Source: Oleispira sp963933055
Lineage (GTDB): Bacteria > Pseudomonadota > Gammaproteobacteria > Pseudomonadales > Oceanobacteraceae
Assembly (NCBI GenBank): GCA_963933055.1
Contig: CAWVSY010000055.1
Location: 1 to 22,881 of the forward strand
DNA: 22,881 nt
Direction of reading: 5' to 3'
Of this stretch, positions 22,634-22,881 are shown in pieces (positions within the stretch are counted from its first letter, which is position 1; each line of letters starts with the position of its first letter). Made by a program: the position numbers and the translations under genes. Under the pieces are notes generated by a model. The model had not been told where the DNA came from. It made no database searches and worked only from the letters and a program-made list of their open reading frames with translations.

Positions 22634-22881
22634 TACTTGTTTTCGTTTTCCGTGAACAAGCTGCCAGATACTGGGGTAACTTCAGCCGCGACAGGAGTCG
22701 CTGATGCTGTTGTTGCTTCTGCAGCTGAGTGAATGGCACCCGCTAGAGATTGTACAGGCTTAGCCGCAGCAACAGGTGCTTTCTTAGCAACAGGTGCTTT
22801 CTTAGCAGCAGGTGCTTTCTTAGCAACAGGTGCTTTCTTAGCAGCAGGTGCTTTCTTAGCAGCAGGTGCTTTCTTAGCAGC
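22634..22881 (-). CDS. C-terminal part of an AAKKAP-repeat (AlgP/PhaF/histone H1-like) protein
   Basis: The minus strand encodes the last 82 residues of a protein whose start lies beyond the window. The visible part begins with tandem six-residue units AAKKAP or VAKKAP, then AAAKPVQSLAGAIHSAAEAT and a tail ending GSLFTENENK. Lysine/alanine/proline repeats of this type are known from histone H1-like proteins of gammaproteobacteria, from AlgP of Pseudomonas and from the C-terminal half of the phasin PhaF, where they bind DNA without sequence specificity. The non-repeated tail is acidic. Which of these it is cannot be decided without the N-terminus, since a phasin domain would distinguish PhaF. 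A strong terminator follows. Confidence 0.75.
22769..22881 (-). repeat. 18-base tandem repeat coding for AAKKAP/VAKKAP
   Basis: Six complete 18-base units of the form GCARCAGGTGCTTTCTTA (plus-strand reading) run from 22769 to 22876 and a seventh begins at the window edge. Units differ only at one base, A or G, which changes Val to Ala in the protein. The near identity at DNA level points to recent expansion by slippage or unequal crossing over. Confidence 0.95.

Noticed and set aside
22769..22881. Regular 18-base repeats as a possible CRISPR array
   Set aside because: The units are contiguous with no spacers and encode AAKKAP in frame, so this is a coding tandem repeat.

Overview
The window looks like chromosomal DNA of a marine gammaproteobacterium, most plausibly of the Oceanospirillales (Oleispira/Bermanella/Thalassolituus-like). 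This rests on the gene families seen: UbiD, YgdD/DUF423, TrmB, a PA4642-type protein, HemW, a YheS-type ABC-F protein, a TIGR02444-type protein, a Pseudomonas-type lipase with its foldase, and an AlgP/PhaF-like AAKKAP tail. The moderately A+T-rich base composition also fits. The taxonomic placement is inference. I see no tRNA, rRNA, CRISPR array, transposase, integrase or phage gene.

Layout. (1) Positions 1-1761: the start of ubiD (minus), then ygdD-like DUF423, trmB and a PA4642-like gene (plus). (2) Positions 1849-5136: an A+T-rich insert-like segment. It holds a small lipoprotein gene translationally coupled to a DUF4105 envelope protein, followed by two wrecked genes: the C-terminal part of a periplasmic binding protein and the N-terminal part of a YncE-like beta-propeller. 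(3) Positions 5158-5892: a near-perfect second copy of the 3' part of trmB plus the whole PA4642-like gene, so the insert lies between about 730-bp direct repeats. (4) Positions 5918-10605: an intact binding protein paralogous to the wrecked one, then hemW and the ABC-F gene (minus, overlapping by TAATG), and a TIGR02444-type gene (plus). (5) Positions 10613-13608: a minus-strand lipase / lipase foldase / AraC regulator cluster. (6) Positions 13609-16361: a long leader region with nested hairpins and a small ORF, then a dicarboxylate-symporter-like membrane protein fused to a periplasmic binding domain. (7) Positions 16398-22881 (minus): a FetB-like permease, a DUF885 metallopeptidase-like protein, an NMT1-sensor/degenerate-GGDEF/EAL protein, a 94-residue unknown, a VC0807-like membrane protein and the tail of an AAKKAP-repeat protein.

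How the genes work together. The best-supported functional unit is the lipase operon: secreted lipase, its membrane-anchored folding factor, and an AraC regulator with a very strong ribosome site. A hairpin between the first two genes could set their ratio. The EAL protein and DUF885 gene are 12 bases apart and probably co-transcribed. ABC-F and hemW form a coupled pair. The most striking structure is the long direct repeat that rebuilds trmB around a cargo of envelope genes and gene debris. It is what one would expect from single-crossover integration of a circle, or from a duplication followed by decay.
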